A DNA stretch of 51,644 nt, taken from contig CANJNY010000021.1 in assembly GCA_947475715.1 (NCBI GenBank), positions 1 to 51,644 of the forward strand, written 5' to 3'. Shown piece after piece: positions 41,931-51,432 of this stretch (position 1 is its first letter; the number at the start of each line of letters is the position of its first letter). This DNA comes from Prolixibacteraceae bacterium. GTDB lineage: Bacteria; Bacteroidota; Bacteroidia; Bacteroidales; Prolixibacteraceae. The notes under the pieces are model-generated. The model worked only from the letters and a program-made list of their open reading frames with translations, made no database searches and was not told the origin of the DNA. The translations under genes and the position numbers were made by a program.

Positions 41931-44900
41931 ATGAAATTTTATTTGTTAGAGGAATTGAATGTCTCAACTAAACTACTGATTCAAAAAATGAGAATTACAT
42001 GTTTTCTGCTTTTTGTGTTTGTTACAGGCGTCTTTGCAAACACTGCCAATTCACAGGTTGCCAAAGTTTCGATTAATTTGAAAAACGCAACTGTAGAAAA
42101 GGTCATTGATTCTATTGAAAAACAAACAGATTATCTGTTTGTGTATAATAAAAATGATATTGACTTAACCAGAGAAGTTACTGTTGATCTCGAAAACCAA
42201 TCCGTTGCAGGAGTATTATCCGAAATATTTGACAAAACAAATATTATCTATGCAATGGAAGGGAGCAGTATTATGCTCATGTCACGCTCCGCTGTTCAAC
42301 AACAAGGGAAGGCGATTATCGGAAGAATTACCGACAGATCGGGTATGGCTGTTCCCGGTGCAACAATTATTGTCAAAGGGACGACAGTTGGGGTAACATC
42401 AAATAATGATGGCTCTTTTTCAATGTCTGTACCTGAGGATTCGAAAACTCTTTCAATCTCCTTTGTGGGGATGAAAACTCAGGAGATTTCAATTGGCACC
42501 AAAAATAGTTTTATGGTGGTCATGGATGATGAGACGATCGGACTGGACGAAATTGTAGCTGTAGGTTATGGGGTACAGAAAAAGGTCAACTTAACCGGGG
42601 CTGTTGAAAATGTATCGATTAAGGATCTTGCAACAAGGCCATTAACAAACACCAGTGTCGCGCTTCAGGGCAAAGTATCCGGTGTTTATGTAATGCAGAA
42701 TTCCGGACAACCGGGCAGGGACTACGGGAATATTTTAATTCGTGGAGTTGGAACACTGAACAACAATAATCCGCTGATATTAATTGATGGGATAGCTGGT
42801 TCAATGAACGATGTTAACCCAATGGATGTTGAAAGCATCTCCGTTTTAAAGGATGCAGCATCAGCAGCCATCTACGGTAACCGGGCAGCAAACGGAGTAA
42901 TCCTAATTACAACAAGGCGTGGACATGGTGAAAAGATGCATGTTGAATATACCGGATTTATGGCTGTTCAGAATGCCACCTATCTGCCTGAAGTGCTTAA
43001 TTCGTATGAGCATGCCACTCTTTATGAGGAGGCTGCAAAAAATTCGGGAAAGCCATCCAAATATACTGCGGATATGATCGCCAAATACAAAGCAGGTGGC
43101 GACCCACTTTATCCCAATACCAATTGGCAGGATGTTTGGTTTAAACCGGCAACAATGAAGAGCCATTTTGCCAGACTTAGCGGCAGCACGGATGTTCTCT
43201 CCTATTCATTTTCGGGGGGCTACCTCGACCAGGATGGTGTTTTATTAGGAACAGGCTTCAAGAGATATAATTTCCGTTCCAACATTGATGCCTATTTTCT
43301 GAAAAACAAAAAGCTCCATGTGAGCACCAACATGGCAGGTATCCGTTCGGATATGGAAGAATCTTCATACGGATCTACCGGTGTAATCCGGGCTATTAAC
43401 CGAAATGTGCCTACAGATGTAGTTTCCTGGCCTGATGGCTCATATGGACCTGACAGAAACTATGCCCTATACAAAAGCGGTGGATTTAACAATAGTTTAA
43501 AAAATGGTTTCACGGGCAATATTCATGCCGATTATCAGGTTATCAAGAACTTAACCCTTGAAACAAATTACGGTGTTGACTGGGTTCATTCCCTTTCGAA
43601 GAACTTCTGGCCTGATATCACCCAATATACAAGTCTTGCCAATTACACCAATAAACGTCCAACCTATACGAACTCAGAACTCACTGAAGGGAATAGCGAG
43701 ACCATGGCGACAACTTTCAATGCATTGATTCGTTACAAGGCAACCCTTATGGATGTTCATAATTTCAATCTGTTTGGTGGATATTCGGAAGAAACAATGA
43801 TGATTGATTATTCCAGTGGATACCGGAAATACCTTTTGAGCAGTCAGCCACAATTAAATATTGGTGACCAGTCAACCCAGACCAATAGTGGCGGGGCTGA
43901 TGCCACCGGATTACGTTCCTATTTTGGCCGTGTTAACTATGATTTTAAGGGTAAATACCTATTGGAAGCCAACGTACGTTACGATGGTTCATCCCGTTTT
44001 GCAAAAAACCAGCGGTATGGGACCTTTCCATCTGCTTCGGCAGGATGGAGAGTTTCTGAAGAATCATTTCTGAAAGATAACCCAATAGTGAATAATTTAA
44101 AACTCAGAGGGTCGTGGGGACAGTTAGGTAATCAGAATATTAACACCTATTATGCTGCTTCCGATATTCTTGCCACCGGTGCCAATTACATCTATGGCGG
44201 AACCTTTACTCCGGGTGTTGCCGTAACCACGTTAACAAACAAGAGTGTATCGTGGGAAACCACAACCCAAACCAATTTTGGACTTGATGCCAATTTATTC
44301 AAAAAACTGAGTATTACAGCCAACTATTTTTGGAAACAAACAGACAATATTCTTATGAACGTTCCGATTCCGGTAACACTTGGGGCTTTAAATACCCCTT
44401 ACCAGAACCTGGGATCCATGAAGAATACAGGTTGGGAATTAACTCTTGGATACAATGATAAAATAGGTAACGATTTCACATTTGATGCCAACTTAAACCT
44501 GTCGCACTTTAAAAATGAAGTGACTAACTTAGGTGGTTTAGGTCCAATCTATGGCAGTTCTACGATTCTTAAGGAAGGTGAATCCTACTATTCCTTTTAT
44601 GGTTATGAGGCGACGGGAATTTTCCAGAACCAGGCTGAAATTACTGCTGCACCCAAACAATCCGAAAATCCAAAACCAGGGGATATCCGGTTTAAGGATC
44701 TCAATGGTGACGGTAAAATCACCCTTGACAAAGATCGCAAGGTTCTGGGCAAGCAGGTTCCAGATTTGCTCTATTCTTTGCAGTTAAACTTTGGATATAA
44801 AGGATTTGATTTTAAAACATTCTTTCAGGGAGTTGCAGGTATTTCAGCTTACAGCTCACTCGAATTGGTTTCTCCTTTCTTTAACGGTGCCAGTGGTGGT

Positions 44901-45233
44901 GCATGGTTAATGAACCGTTGGACACCTGAGAATCCAAGTACAACTCAGCAACGGGTATTTCTTGATGGGGTTCGTGGCGGAATTACTTCTTCCTATTACC
45001 TTGAGAACGCCTCTTATTTCAGGTTGAAAAACATTGAATTAGGCTACACAGTGCCACAAACCCTGTTGTCAAAAATCGGGGTAGCCGGATTACGTGTATT
45101 TACCAACGTTCAGAATGCATTTACAATTACGAAATACAAAGGATTTGATCCTGAAAAGTCTCCGGGCAATACACGTAGTGATGCACATACTCAGGTGAGA
45201 ATTGCTTCACTGGGATTATCAGTTCGTTTCTAA
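41931..45233 (+). CDS. SusC/RagA TonB-linked outer membrane receptor with STN signalling domain
   Basis: 1100 residues. After a signal (MRITCFLLFVFVTGVFA from an in-frame Met ~20) comes the STN domain (VSINLKNATVEKVIDSIEKQTDYLFVYNKNDIDLTREVTVDLENQSVAGVLSEIF), then the carboxypeptidase-D-like repeat (GRITDRSGMAVPGATIIVKGTTVG), the plug (VGYGVQKKVNLTGAVENV; IRGVGTLNNNNPLILIDG; DAASAAIYGNRAANGVILITT) and a beta-barrel that ends in LGLSVRF. It imports oligosaccharide or glycopeptide together with its SusD lid. The STN domain marks it as a sigma/FecR-coupled receptor. Confidence 0.96.
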   Translation: MKFYLLEELNVSTKLLIQKMRITCFLLFVFVTGVFANTANSQVAKVSINLKNATVEKVIDSIEKQTDYLFVYNKNDIDLTREVTVDLENQSVAGVLSEIFDKTNIIYAMEGSSIMLMSRSAVQQQGKAIIGRITDRSGMAVPGATIIVKGTTVGVTSNNDGSFSMSVPEDSKTLSISFVGMKTQEISIGTKNSFMVVMDDETIGLDEIVAVGYGVQKKVNLTGAVENVSIKDLATRPLTNTSVALQGKVSGVYVMQNSGQPGRDYGNILIRGVGTLNNNNPLILIDGIAGSMNDVNPMDVESISVLKDAASAAIYGNRAANGVILITTRRGHGEKMHVEYTGFMAVQNATYLPEVLNSYEHATLYEEAAKNSGKPSKYTADMIAKYKAGGDPLYPNTNWQDVWFKPATMKSHFARLSGSTDVLSYSFSGGYLDQDGVLLGTGFKRYNFRSNIDAYFLKNKKLHVSTNMAGIRSDMEESSYGSTGVIRAINRNVPTDVVSWPDGSYGPDRNYALYKSGGFNNSLKNGFTGNIHADYQVIKNLTLETNYGVDWVHSLSKNFWPDITQYTSLANYTNKRPTYTNSELTEGNSETMATTFNALIRYKATLMDVHNFNLFGGYSEETMMIDYSSGYRKYLLSSQPQLNIGDQSTQTNSGGADATGLRSYFGRVNYDFKGKYLLEANVRYDGSSRFAKNQRYGTFPSASAGWRVSEESFLKDNPIVNNLKLRGSWGQLGNQNINTYYAASDILATGANYIYGGTFTPGVAVTTLTNKSVSWETTTQTNFGLDANLFKKLSITANYFWKQTDNILMNVPIPVTLGALNTPYQNLGSMKNTGWELTLGYNDKIGNDFTFDANLNLSHFKNEVTNLGGLGPIYGSSTILKEGESYYSFYGYEATGIFQNQAEITAAPKQSENPKPGDIRFKDLNGDGKITLDKDRKVLGKQVPDLLYSLQLNFGYKGFDFKTFFQGVAGISAYSSLELVSPFFNGASGGAWLMNRWTPENPSTTQQRVFLDGVRGGITSSYYLENASYFRLKNIELGYTVPQTLLSKIGVAGLRVFTNVQNAFTITKYKGFDPEKSPGNTRSDAHTQVRIASLGLSVRF

Positions 45234-45267
45234 TCAATATTGTATAATAACCTCAAATATTATCATT

Positions 45268-46797
45268 ATGAAATTCATTAAATATATAACGATACCATTG
45301 CTGATCCTGGTCATAATTTCCGGAGGATGCAAACAGGACTTGTTAAACATCACCCCGCTTAGCTCAATTAACCCGGATGCTTTCTTTAAAAATGAGAAGG
45401 AAGCTTCAGTTGCATTAACAGGGGTCTACAGTTCATTGGACGAAATGTGGATCTCGTTTGACGCGATGTCGGATGACTTATACGATCAATATCCATGGGA
45501 AGGACCAACTGAAGTTGGAGATGGGACATTCAACTCTACCTCGGGTTATATAAGCTGGAAATGGACTACCAATTATCGGGGTATTGGAAGGGCTAACCGG
45601 TTCATTGACAACATGGAGCAAAAAGCCAAATTCGATGCCACTAAAATGAGCCAGATGATTGCAGAGGCTAAGTTTCTCCGCGCTTTCTGGTATGCCGATC
45701 TGGCAGATTTCTATCAGGAAGTGCCGCTGATCCTTGCACCGCAGCCGCTGGCAGAAGCCAATACACCCAAATCTACAAAAGATCAGGTGATTACAGCTGT
45801 ATTAAAAGACCTTGATGACGCGATCGCCTCGTTACCTGCTACTTATGGCGCAGGAGATGTAGGTCGGGCAACAAAAGGGGCAGCAATATCCTTAAAAGCC
45901 AGAGTACTTCTCTATAATCAAAAATGGGCAGAGGCAGCTTCTGCAGCAAAATCGGTTATGGATATGAACATTTATTCGTTATATTCCAGTTACGGCGAAT
46001 TATTTACCGTGCAGGCCGAAAATAACGGAGAGGTCATTTTTGACGCACCTTATATGAAAGATAAGAGGCCTCAGGGTTATACAACAACAATCAGAGATTG
46101 GAGATCATATGTCCCATTTGTTCAGCTTTCAGATGATTATTACATGAGTAACGGAAAACCAATTTCGGATCCTTCCTCAGGTTTTAATCCGGCTAATCCG
46201 TTCAAAAACAGAGATCCAAGACTGAATATGACTTTAGTTGTACCCGGCGAGATTTATCATGGTGCACCTTATATTCCGGCAAACGATTTCTCCCCAACAG
46301 GTATGGCTGTCCGCAAAATGGTTGAAGAGGATAACCTTGAATACTGGAATGGAGAACTTAACCTGATCCTAATCCGTTATGCCGATGTTTTATTAATGTA
46401 TGCTGAAGCTAAGAATGAAGCTTCCGGTCCTGATGGCAGTGTTTATGACGCAATGAATGCTGTAAGAGCAAGGGCCGGAATGCCCGATGTTGCAACCGGA
46501 TTATCAAAAGAGGGTATGCGTGCAGAAATACGTCATGAACGAAGAATCGAATTTGTTGCTGAGGGATTGCGCTATTCGGATATCCGCAGATGGAAAATTG
46601 CAGAAACTGTAATGGTCACTGGCAAAGGGTATAATTCCGCAAAATTGACAGATCCTACCGATCCCGCAAGCTGGGTTTTCGAGGTAATCGATGCCAATTC
46701 CAGAATTTTCACTGCTCCTAAAGGCTATGTTTGGCCATTACCACAAACAGAGATTCAGACGAATAAAAAACTTATTCAAAATCCGGCCTGGAATTAG
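45268..46797 (+). CDS. SusD/RagB surface glycan-binding lipoprotein
   Basis: 509 residues from ATG 45268. The lipoprotein signal MKFIKYITIPLLILVIISGGC puts the lipid Cys at 21, followed by LLNITPLSSINPDAFFKNEKEASVALTGVYSSL, the SusD N-terminus. The TPR-rich body includes AEAKFLRAFWYADLADFYQEVPLI and the C-terminal LILIRYADVLLMYAEAKNE, RHERRIEFVAEGLRYSDIRRW. A TTG at 45202 inside susC is in frame but would spoil the signal. Ends 20 bp before a strong terminator. Confidence 0.95.
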   Translation: MKFIKYITIPLLILVIISGGCKQDLLNITPLSSINPDAFFKNEKEASVALTGVYSSLDEMWISFDAMSDDLYDQYPWEGPTEVGDGTFNSTSGYISWKWTTNYRGIGRANRFIDNMEQKAKFDATKMSQMIAEAKFLRAFWYADLADFYQEVPLILAPQPLAEANTPKSTKDQVITAVLKDLDDAIASLPATYGAGDVGRATKGAAISLKARVLLYNQKWAEAASAAKSVMDMNIYSLYSSYGELFTVQAENNGEVIFDAPYMKDKRPQGYTTTIRDWRSYVPFVQLSDDYYMSNGKPISDPSSGFNPANPFKNRDPRLNMTLVVPGEIYHGAPYIPANDFSPTGMAVRKMVEEDNLEYWNGELNLILIRYADVLLMYAEAKNEASGPDGSVYDAMNAVRARAGMPDVATGLSKEGMRAEIRHERRIEFVAEGLRYSDIRRWKIAETVMVTGKGYNSAKLTDPTDPASWVFEVIDANSRIFTAPKGYVWPLPQTEIQTNKKLIQNPAWN

Positions 46798-46816
46798 GTC
46801 ATAATTTAAGCACACT

Positions 46817-46858
46817 AAGGCTGTTTTAAAGAGATAACTATTTTTTTAAAACAGCCTT
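46817..46858 (+). terminator. Terminator after susCD
   Basis: A perfect 14-bp stem (46817-46830 with 46845-46858, 14-nt loop) followed by a T-rich run. It would reduce transcription into the arylsulfotransferase and GH101 genes, which may then be partly read through or have their own promoter. Confidence 0.82.
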
Positions 46859-46912
46859 TTTTATTCCTAAGAACAACTCCCGGACATTTGCTGATAATTT
46901 TAATAAGTTCAT

Positions 46913-48337
46913 ATGATTTTGCAGTTTAAACATTTTAAAGTCCACATTTGGCATAAAACCTTCCTTGCCTTCTTATTGATTGTAATGTATGGATGTAATA
47001 ATTCAGAGATCAAACGCCCCTGGAGCAGACGGATAATTCCATTCCCGCAACAAAATCTAACATGCAATAATGATCCAAATTCAGCCTTACGGCAAATATT
47101 TACCTGGCAAACAGATACTTCTGTCCGGTCATTTATTGAATACTGGAAAACAGGTGATAAAAAAAATATCTTTAGCTCTGACACCTCTTCATTTTGCTCT
47201 AATCACCGAATCATCCTTAGAGGCTTAAAGCCTGAATGTGAGTACACCTATAGAATTGTCAATTCAGACAATAAAAGCTTTTCCGAATCAGAGGCAGCCT
47301 CCTTTAAAACAAGCTTTTTACCGGTATGGCTCGATTCGTACTACACCGCCGCAAAATCCGGATTCAAAATAAATGGAAAACTACTCATCTCAAACCGAAA
47401 AGATCCGGGAATGCTAGTTTTGCTTGACTCAAATGGAACTATTGAATGGTATAATGCCTTTAGTAAATTTTTAAAAACTGCCTGGTATACTCAAAACAAT
47501 ACCTTTCTTTTTATACTCTCAGATCCCGGTTATAAAACAACTTACGGAAATCACTTATTGGAAATGAATCTTAACGGAGATACATTACTCCATTTTACTA
47601 AAGATTCACCCGGTTTTGCCAAAACTTTTCATCACGAAACCCTTTTGGATAAATCGGGAAATATCGTCGTCCTTACCGCTGAAAACAGGAAAATAAACCT
47701 AACGGAAGTTGGAGGAACTAAAAACGATTCGATCACCGGTGACGGGATACAGATTTTCTCCCGGAATGGAAAGAAATTATGGGAATGGACCGTTTTTGAT
47801 GTTGAAAACCCATTAAAAGATCCCGATATTCTGAAAAATAAAGCAGACTGGTTTCATGCAAACAGCATGTGTTTTGATAACGACAGTAACTTCCTGATCT
47901 CCTTTTATAACATCAGCCAGGTCTGGAAGATAAATTCAAAAAGTGGAAAACTGATCTGGAAATTCGGCGAGAAGGGAGACATAATACCCAATCAAACAGC
48001 TCTTTTCAGCGGGCAGCATACCCTTCATCTAAATAATGACGGATCGCTGATGATGTTCGATAACGGAGTAAAAACAAAGAGATCACGGGCCTTGTCATTT
48101 ATTATTAACGAAAATCAAATGAGTGCTAAATCCATAGTCAATGCACCCCTTCCCGATTCGTTGTATACCGAAAAAATGGGAAGCGCCTTCCTGCTTGATA
48201 AAAATACGATCCTTCAATGCAGCACGAATAAGAATTATCTGCTCGCTACCGATTTGCAGGGTAAAATCTTATGGAAAGTGAAAACCGGAGGGTTAACCTA
48301 CCGTGCTCAATTCATCCCTAACCAACCCGAAAAATAA
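46913..48337 (+). CDS. Arylsulfotransferase (ASST)-family lipoprotein
   Basis: 474 residues, lipoprotein signal ending in LLIVMYGC (Cys28). After a small beta N-terminal domain (EYTYRIVNSDN) the body is a beta-propeller with the three ASST histidine motifs in order: FHHETLL (His240/241), DWFHANSM (His315) and SGQHTLHL (His369), likely counterparts of the catalytic His residues of E. coli AssT (from memory). ASST enzymes move sulfate from an aryl sulfate donor to an acceptor without PAPS. In a glycan locus it may move or remove sulfate; the normal substrate is unknown. 12 bp before GH101. Confidence 0.77.
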   Translation: MILQFKHFKVHIWHKTFLAFLLIVMYGCNNSEIKRPWSRRIIPFPQQNLTCNNDPNSALRQIFTWQTDTSVRSFIEYWKTGDKKNIFSSDTSSFCSNHRIILRGLKPECEYTYRIVNSDNKSFSESEAASFKTSFLPVWLDSYYTAAKSGFKINGKLLISNRKDPGMLVLLDSNGTIEWYNAFSKFLKTAWYTQNNTFLFILSDPGYKTTYGNHLLEMNLNGDTLLHFTKDSPGFAKTFHHETLLDKSGNIVVLTAENRKINLTEVGGTKNDSITGDGIQIFSRNGKKLWEWTVFDVENPLKDPDILKNKADWFHANSMCFDNDSNFLISFYNISQVWKINSKSGKLIWKFGEKGDIIPNQTALFSGQHTLHLNNDGSLMMFDNGVKTKRSRALSFIINENQMSAKSIVNAPLPDSLYTEKMGSAFLLDKNTILQCSTNKNYLLATDLQGKILWKVKTGGLTYRAQFIPNQPEK

Positions 48338-48349
48338 GTCGTCAATTAA

Positions 48350-51346
48350 ATGAAAAAATTCCTGAAACTGGCAGCCCTTATTTTATTAATTTCCAATATG
48401 TTTACATCCGTAAACGAGGCTCTTGGAAGAAATAGGGCGATAAACGAAAAAAATTCAATCCAAACCATTGAATCGAAAAACCTTAAAATTTTGATTGATA
48501 CTGCCTTCCCGCGAATCATTCAATACACCTGGATTTCTACCGGTGAAGTGATTTATGCCCAGGAAGATCAACTGTCTGAGATATTGATTAATGGAAAACT
48601 TTACACCCCAAAAATCACGTTTGTCAAATCTAAAATAAATGCTGACTATAGTCTTGATTTTGAGGAAATAAGTGTGAATGCAACAGTCAGGATTGCTGTA
48701 AATCAGAATATTATTGAATTTAAGGTAACTGATATTTCCGAAAACGGGGTATTTAAAGTAAGTACTTTCGAAATTCCCGGCCACAACCTGCTCTCCATCC
48801 GCAATACTCAATCCGGTGCCTCTTTTGCCGGAGCGAGAATGTATACCGCAGTCGAGGGAAGCGGCGATGTTTTTATTCCCCTTACGGGAGAAATAGCCAC
48901 GGACTCTATTCCAAAAGATTTTTTATATGGGATCATCAATACCGGTCAGCTGGCAGCCTCACTTTGGTCAAATTCGGTAACCGAAAAGTCGGATAACAGC
49001 AGGATTCAAAAGCAAACAGTGAGCAAGAACGGGTATTTCCGAACCGGTTTATGGAGTGGATCATGGATATACCGGGCACAGGGAATGACCTCGACGGACC
49101 CCCTTCCGGTTGTAAAAATTGTGATCACAAAGGATCTGAATAATGACAAACTGGTCGATTGGCAGGATGGTGCAATAGCCTTTCGCAGTATCATGACTAA
49201 TCCCATGGGAAGTGAGCGGATCCCGGATCTGGTTGTTCAGCGTATTCCGATGAACTTTGCAAGCCAGGCAACCAATCCATTCACAAAAACCCTCGATGAG
49301 ACGAAACGGATTTACCTCAACACCGATGGACTTGGTCAGTTTGTGATTCTTAAAGGTTATGGATCAGAAGGACATGATTCGGCTCACCCCGATTATGGTG
49401 AAATCGGCAAACGTCAGGGTGGGGCAAAAGATATGGAGATGCTTTGTAAGGCAGCACAAAAGTATAATGCTTTTATGGGTGTGCACATCAACGGAACCGA
49501 ATCGTACGCCGAAGCCAAAGCTTTCGATGACTCACTGATTAATCATACAAAGCCGGGATGGGACTGGCTTGATGCCTCGTATTATATCAATAAACGGTAT
49601 GATGCAACGACTAACAAGCGGATGGTAAGGCTTCAGTCGCTAAAAGATCAGGTGCCGTCGCTTAACTTTATTTACTGTGACGTGTGGTATGGCAAAGGGA
49701 GCTGGGACAGTAAGAAACTAGGGCGAGAAATACATTCACTGGGCTTAACCCTGGGAACAGAATTTCCCAATGATCATGAATCGGATGCCGTATGGAACCA
49801 TTGGGCTGTCGATTATGATTACGGAGGCAAAACCATAAAGGGTTTTAACAGCCGGATTGTCCGCTTTATCCGTAATCACCAGAAAGATACCTGGGTGGCC
49901 CGTCACCCGCTGCTTGGAGGAGAAGAGATGAAGGATTTTGAGGGATGGCAGGGGAGAAATAATATCGATAGCTGCATCCAAATGACCTTTCAAACCGATT
50001 TGCCAACCAAATATCTGCAACATTTTCCAATCCTTAAATGGGAAGAGAATTCAATTAACTGTGAAAAGAATGTAGTGGTCAGCACTTCATCGGGGAGAAG
50101 AAAAATCACCAAGGATGGACGTATGGTTTTGGATGGCGATGCCTATCTCTTGCCATGGAACCCTGTTACAGCGGAAAAACTTTATCACTGGAATTCTAAT
50201 GCCGGTTCAACGACCTGGGAATTACCGGCAAGCTGGAACAAAATTAAATCAGTCGTTCTTTATCAACTGACCGACCAGGGAAGAAAATTAATCCGGAATA
50301 TTGATGTTGTAAACCATCAGGTTACGATTCAGGCATCAGCAAATACCCCTTATGTTATTTACAAAAAGCAGGCAGGACCACAGCAACAGGTCAACTGGGG
50401 TGAAGGGGCTCTTGTTAAAGACCCCGGGTTTAACAATGGCGATCTGAAATTCTGGAAAGTGAAAGGTTCAGGTGCTTCGGTCGCCAGAAACACCAGGGGG
50501 CAGTATGAATTGATCATTGATAAAGGTGAGTCAACAATGGTTTCACAGACACTGACCGGCTTAGCCGAAGGTTCATATTATGCCTCGGCATATGTTTCAT
50601 CTGCGGAAAATCGAAAAGCTACTCTGGAGATTAATACTTATGGCGGACCAGTAATGAATGCATATTGCAACAGTTCACTCTGGAAAAACTACATTGCAGC
50701 AGATTCAAAGAGTGATACAACGATGCAACGGATGTACACATACTTCACTGTTCCGGCAGGGCAGACCACTGCCGAACTAATACTGAAGGCTGAGGCTGGT
50801 TTCTCTAAAATCACCTTCGATGATATTCGTGTTGCACCACTTAAACGCACAGCCAAACCTGACAGCATCTGGTTTTCCGAAGATTTTGAAAATATCCCCG
50901 ATGGCTTATATCCGTTTATTAAGGGTCCTTCGGGTGGAATCAATGATCCGCGCACTCACCTCTCTGAATTACATGCACCTTACACACAAAAAGGGTGGAA
51001 CGGAAAAAAGATTGATGACGTAATCAGCGGAAATTGGTCTCTTAAGGCGCATGGTGAACCAACGGGACTGCTTCTTCAGACAATTCCTCAGACCCTTCGG
51101 TTTATTTCGGGAAAGAACTATACTGTTACAGTTAAATATGAAGCAACCGGATCGGATTATGCATTGGTAATTGGAGATGGAATTGAAAAAACACTATCCT
51201 TAACCTTAAATTCGTCAGACATTCCAACGACCTCAACATTTACCTTTCAAGCCAGGGAATCGGGGAATTCGTGGTTTGGGATCGAAAAGCTCAACGACAA
51301 AGAGACTGATCTGGTTCTGGATGATATTGTAATTTTAGAGAAATAA
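48350..51346 (+). CDS. GH101 endo-alpha-N-acetylgalactosaminidase
   Basis: 998 residues with a signal peptide (LAALILLISNMFTSVNEALG). Residues ~45-290 form the N-terminal beta-sandwich; the GH101 barrel follows with LNTDGLGQFVILKGYGSEGHDSAHPDYG, GVHINGTESYAEA, the candidate nucleophile Asp444 in FIYCDVWYGKG and acid/base Glu471 in GTEFPND, then HWAVDYDYGG and HPLLGGEEMKDFEGWQG. C-terminal sandwich domains run from ~685 (galactose-binding-like). GH101 cuts the GalNAc-alpha-Ser/Thr bond, classically releasing Gal-beta-1,3-GalNAc from mucin-type glycoprotein. The enzyme is shorter than the large Gram-positive GH101 proteins. Confidence 0.9.
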   Translation: MKKFLKLAALILLISNMFTSVNEALGRNRAINEKNSIQTIESKNLKILIDTAFPRIIQYTWISTGEVIYAQEDQLSEILINGKLYTPKITFVKSKINADYSLDFEEISVNATVRIAVNQNIIEFKVTDISENGVFKVSTFEIPGHNLLSIRNTQSGASFAGARMYTAVEGSGDVFIPLTGEIATDSIPKDFLYGIINTGQLAASLWSNSVTEKSDNSRIQKQTVSKNGYFRTGLWSGSWIYRAQGMTSTDPLPVVKIVITKDLNNDKLVDWQDGAIAFRSIMTNPMGSERIPDLVVQRIPMNFASQATNPFTKTLDETKRIYLNTDGLGQFVILKGYGSEGHDSAHPDYGEIGKRQGGAKDMEMLCKAAQKYNAFMGVHINGTESYAEAKAFDDSLINHTKPGWDWLDASYYINKRYDATTNKRMVRLQSLKDQVPSLNFIYCDVWYGKGSWDSKKLGREIHSLGLTLGTEFPNDHESDAVWNHWAVDYDYGGKTIKGFNSRIVRFIRNHQKDTWVARHPLLGGEEMKDFEGWQGRNNIDSCIQMTFQTDLPTKYLQHFPILKWEENSINCEKNVVVSTSSGRRKITKDGRMVLDGDAYLLPWNPVTAEKLYHWNSNAGSTTWELPASWNKIKSVVLYQLTDQGRKLIRNIDVVNHQVTIQASANTPYVIYKKQAGPQQQVNWGEGALVKDPGFNNGDLKFWKVKGSGASVARNTRGQYELIIDKGESTMVSQTLTGLAEGSYYASAYVSSAENRKATLEINTYGGPVMNAYCNSSLWKNYIAADSKSDTTMQRMYTYFTVPAGQTTAELILKAEAGFSKITFDDIRVAPLKRTAKPDSIWFSEDFENIPDGLYPFIKGPSGGINDPRTHLSELHAPYTQKGWNGKKIDDVISGNWSLKAHGEPTGLLLQTIPQTLRFISGKNYTVTVKYEATGSDYALVIGDGIEKTLSLTLNSSDIPTTSTFTFQARESGNSWFGIEKLNDKETDLVLDDIVILEK

Positions 51347-51357
51347 AATTGTAGTTT

Positions 51358-51432
51358 AAGTCCGGGTTCAATTATTTTTAAAAAAGTCCGGGTCTGACTT
51401 GTGCAGGTCACGAAGAAGTTGGGCCCGGACTT
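51358..51432. terminator. Terminator/repeat downstream of GH101
   Basis: AAGTCCGGG occurs directly repeated at 51358-51366 and 51384-51392 and inverted at 51424-51432, so either copy can form a hairpin with the last arm. The inverted arm overlaps the 3' end of the minus-strand RES gene, consistent with a shared terminator between convergent genes. Confidence 0.5.

Noticed and set aside
45202-45267. TTG start for SusD inside susC
   Set aside because: It would add 22 residues before a perfect lipoprotein signal; ATG 45268 is right.
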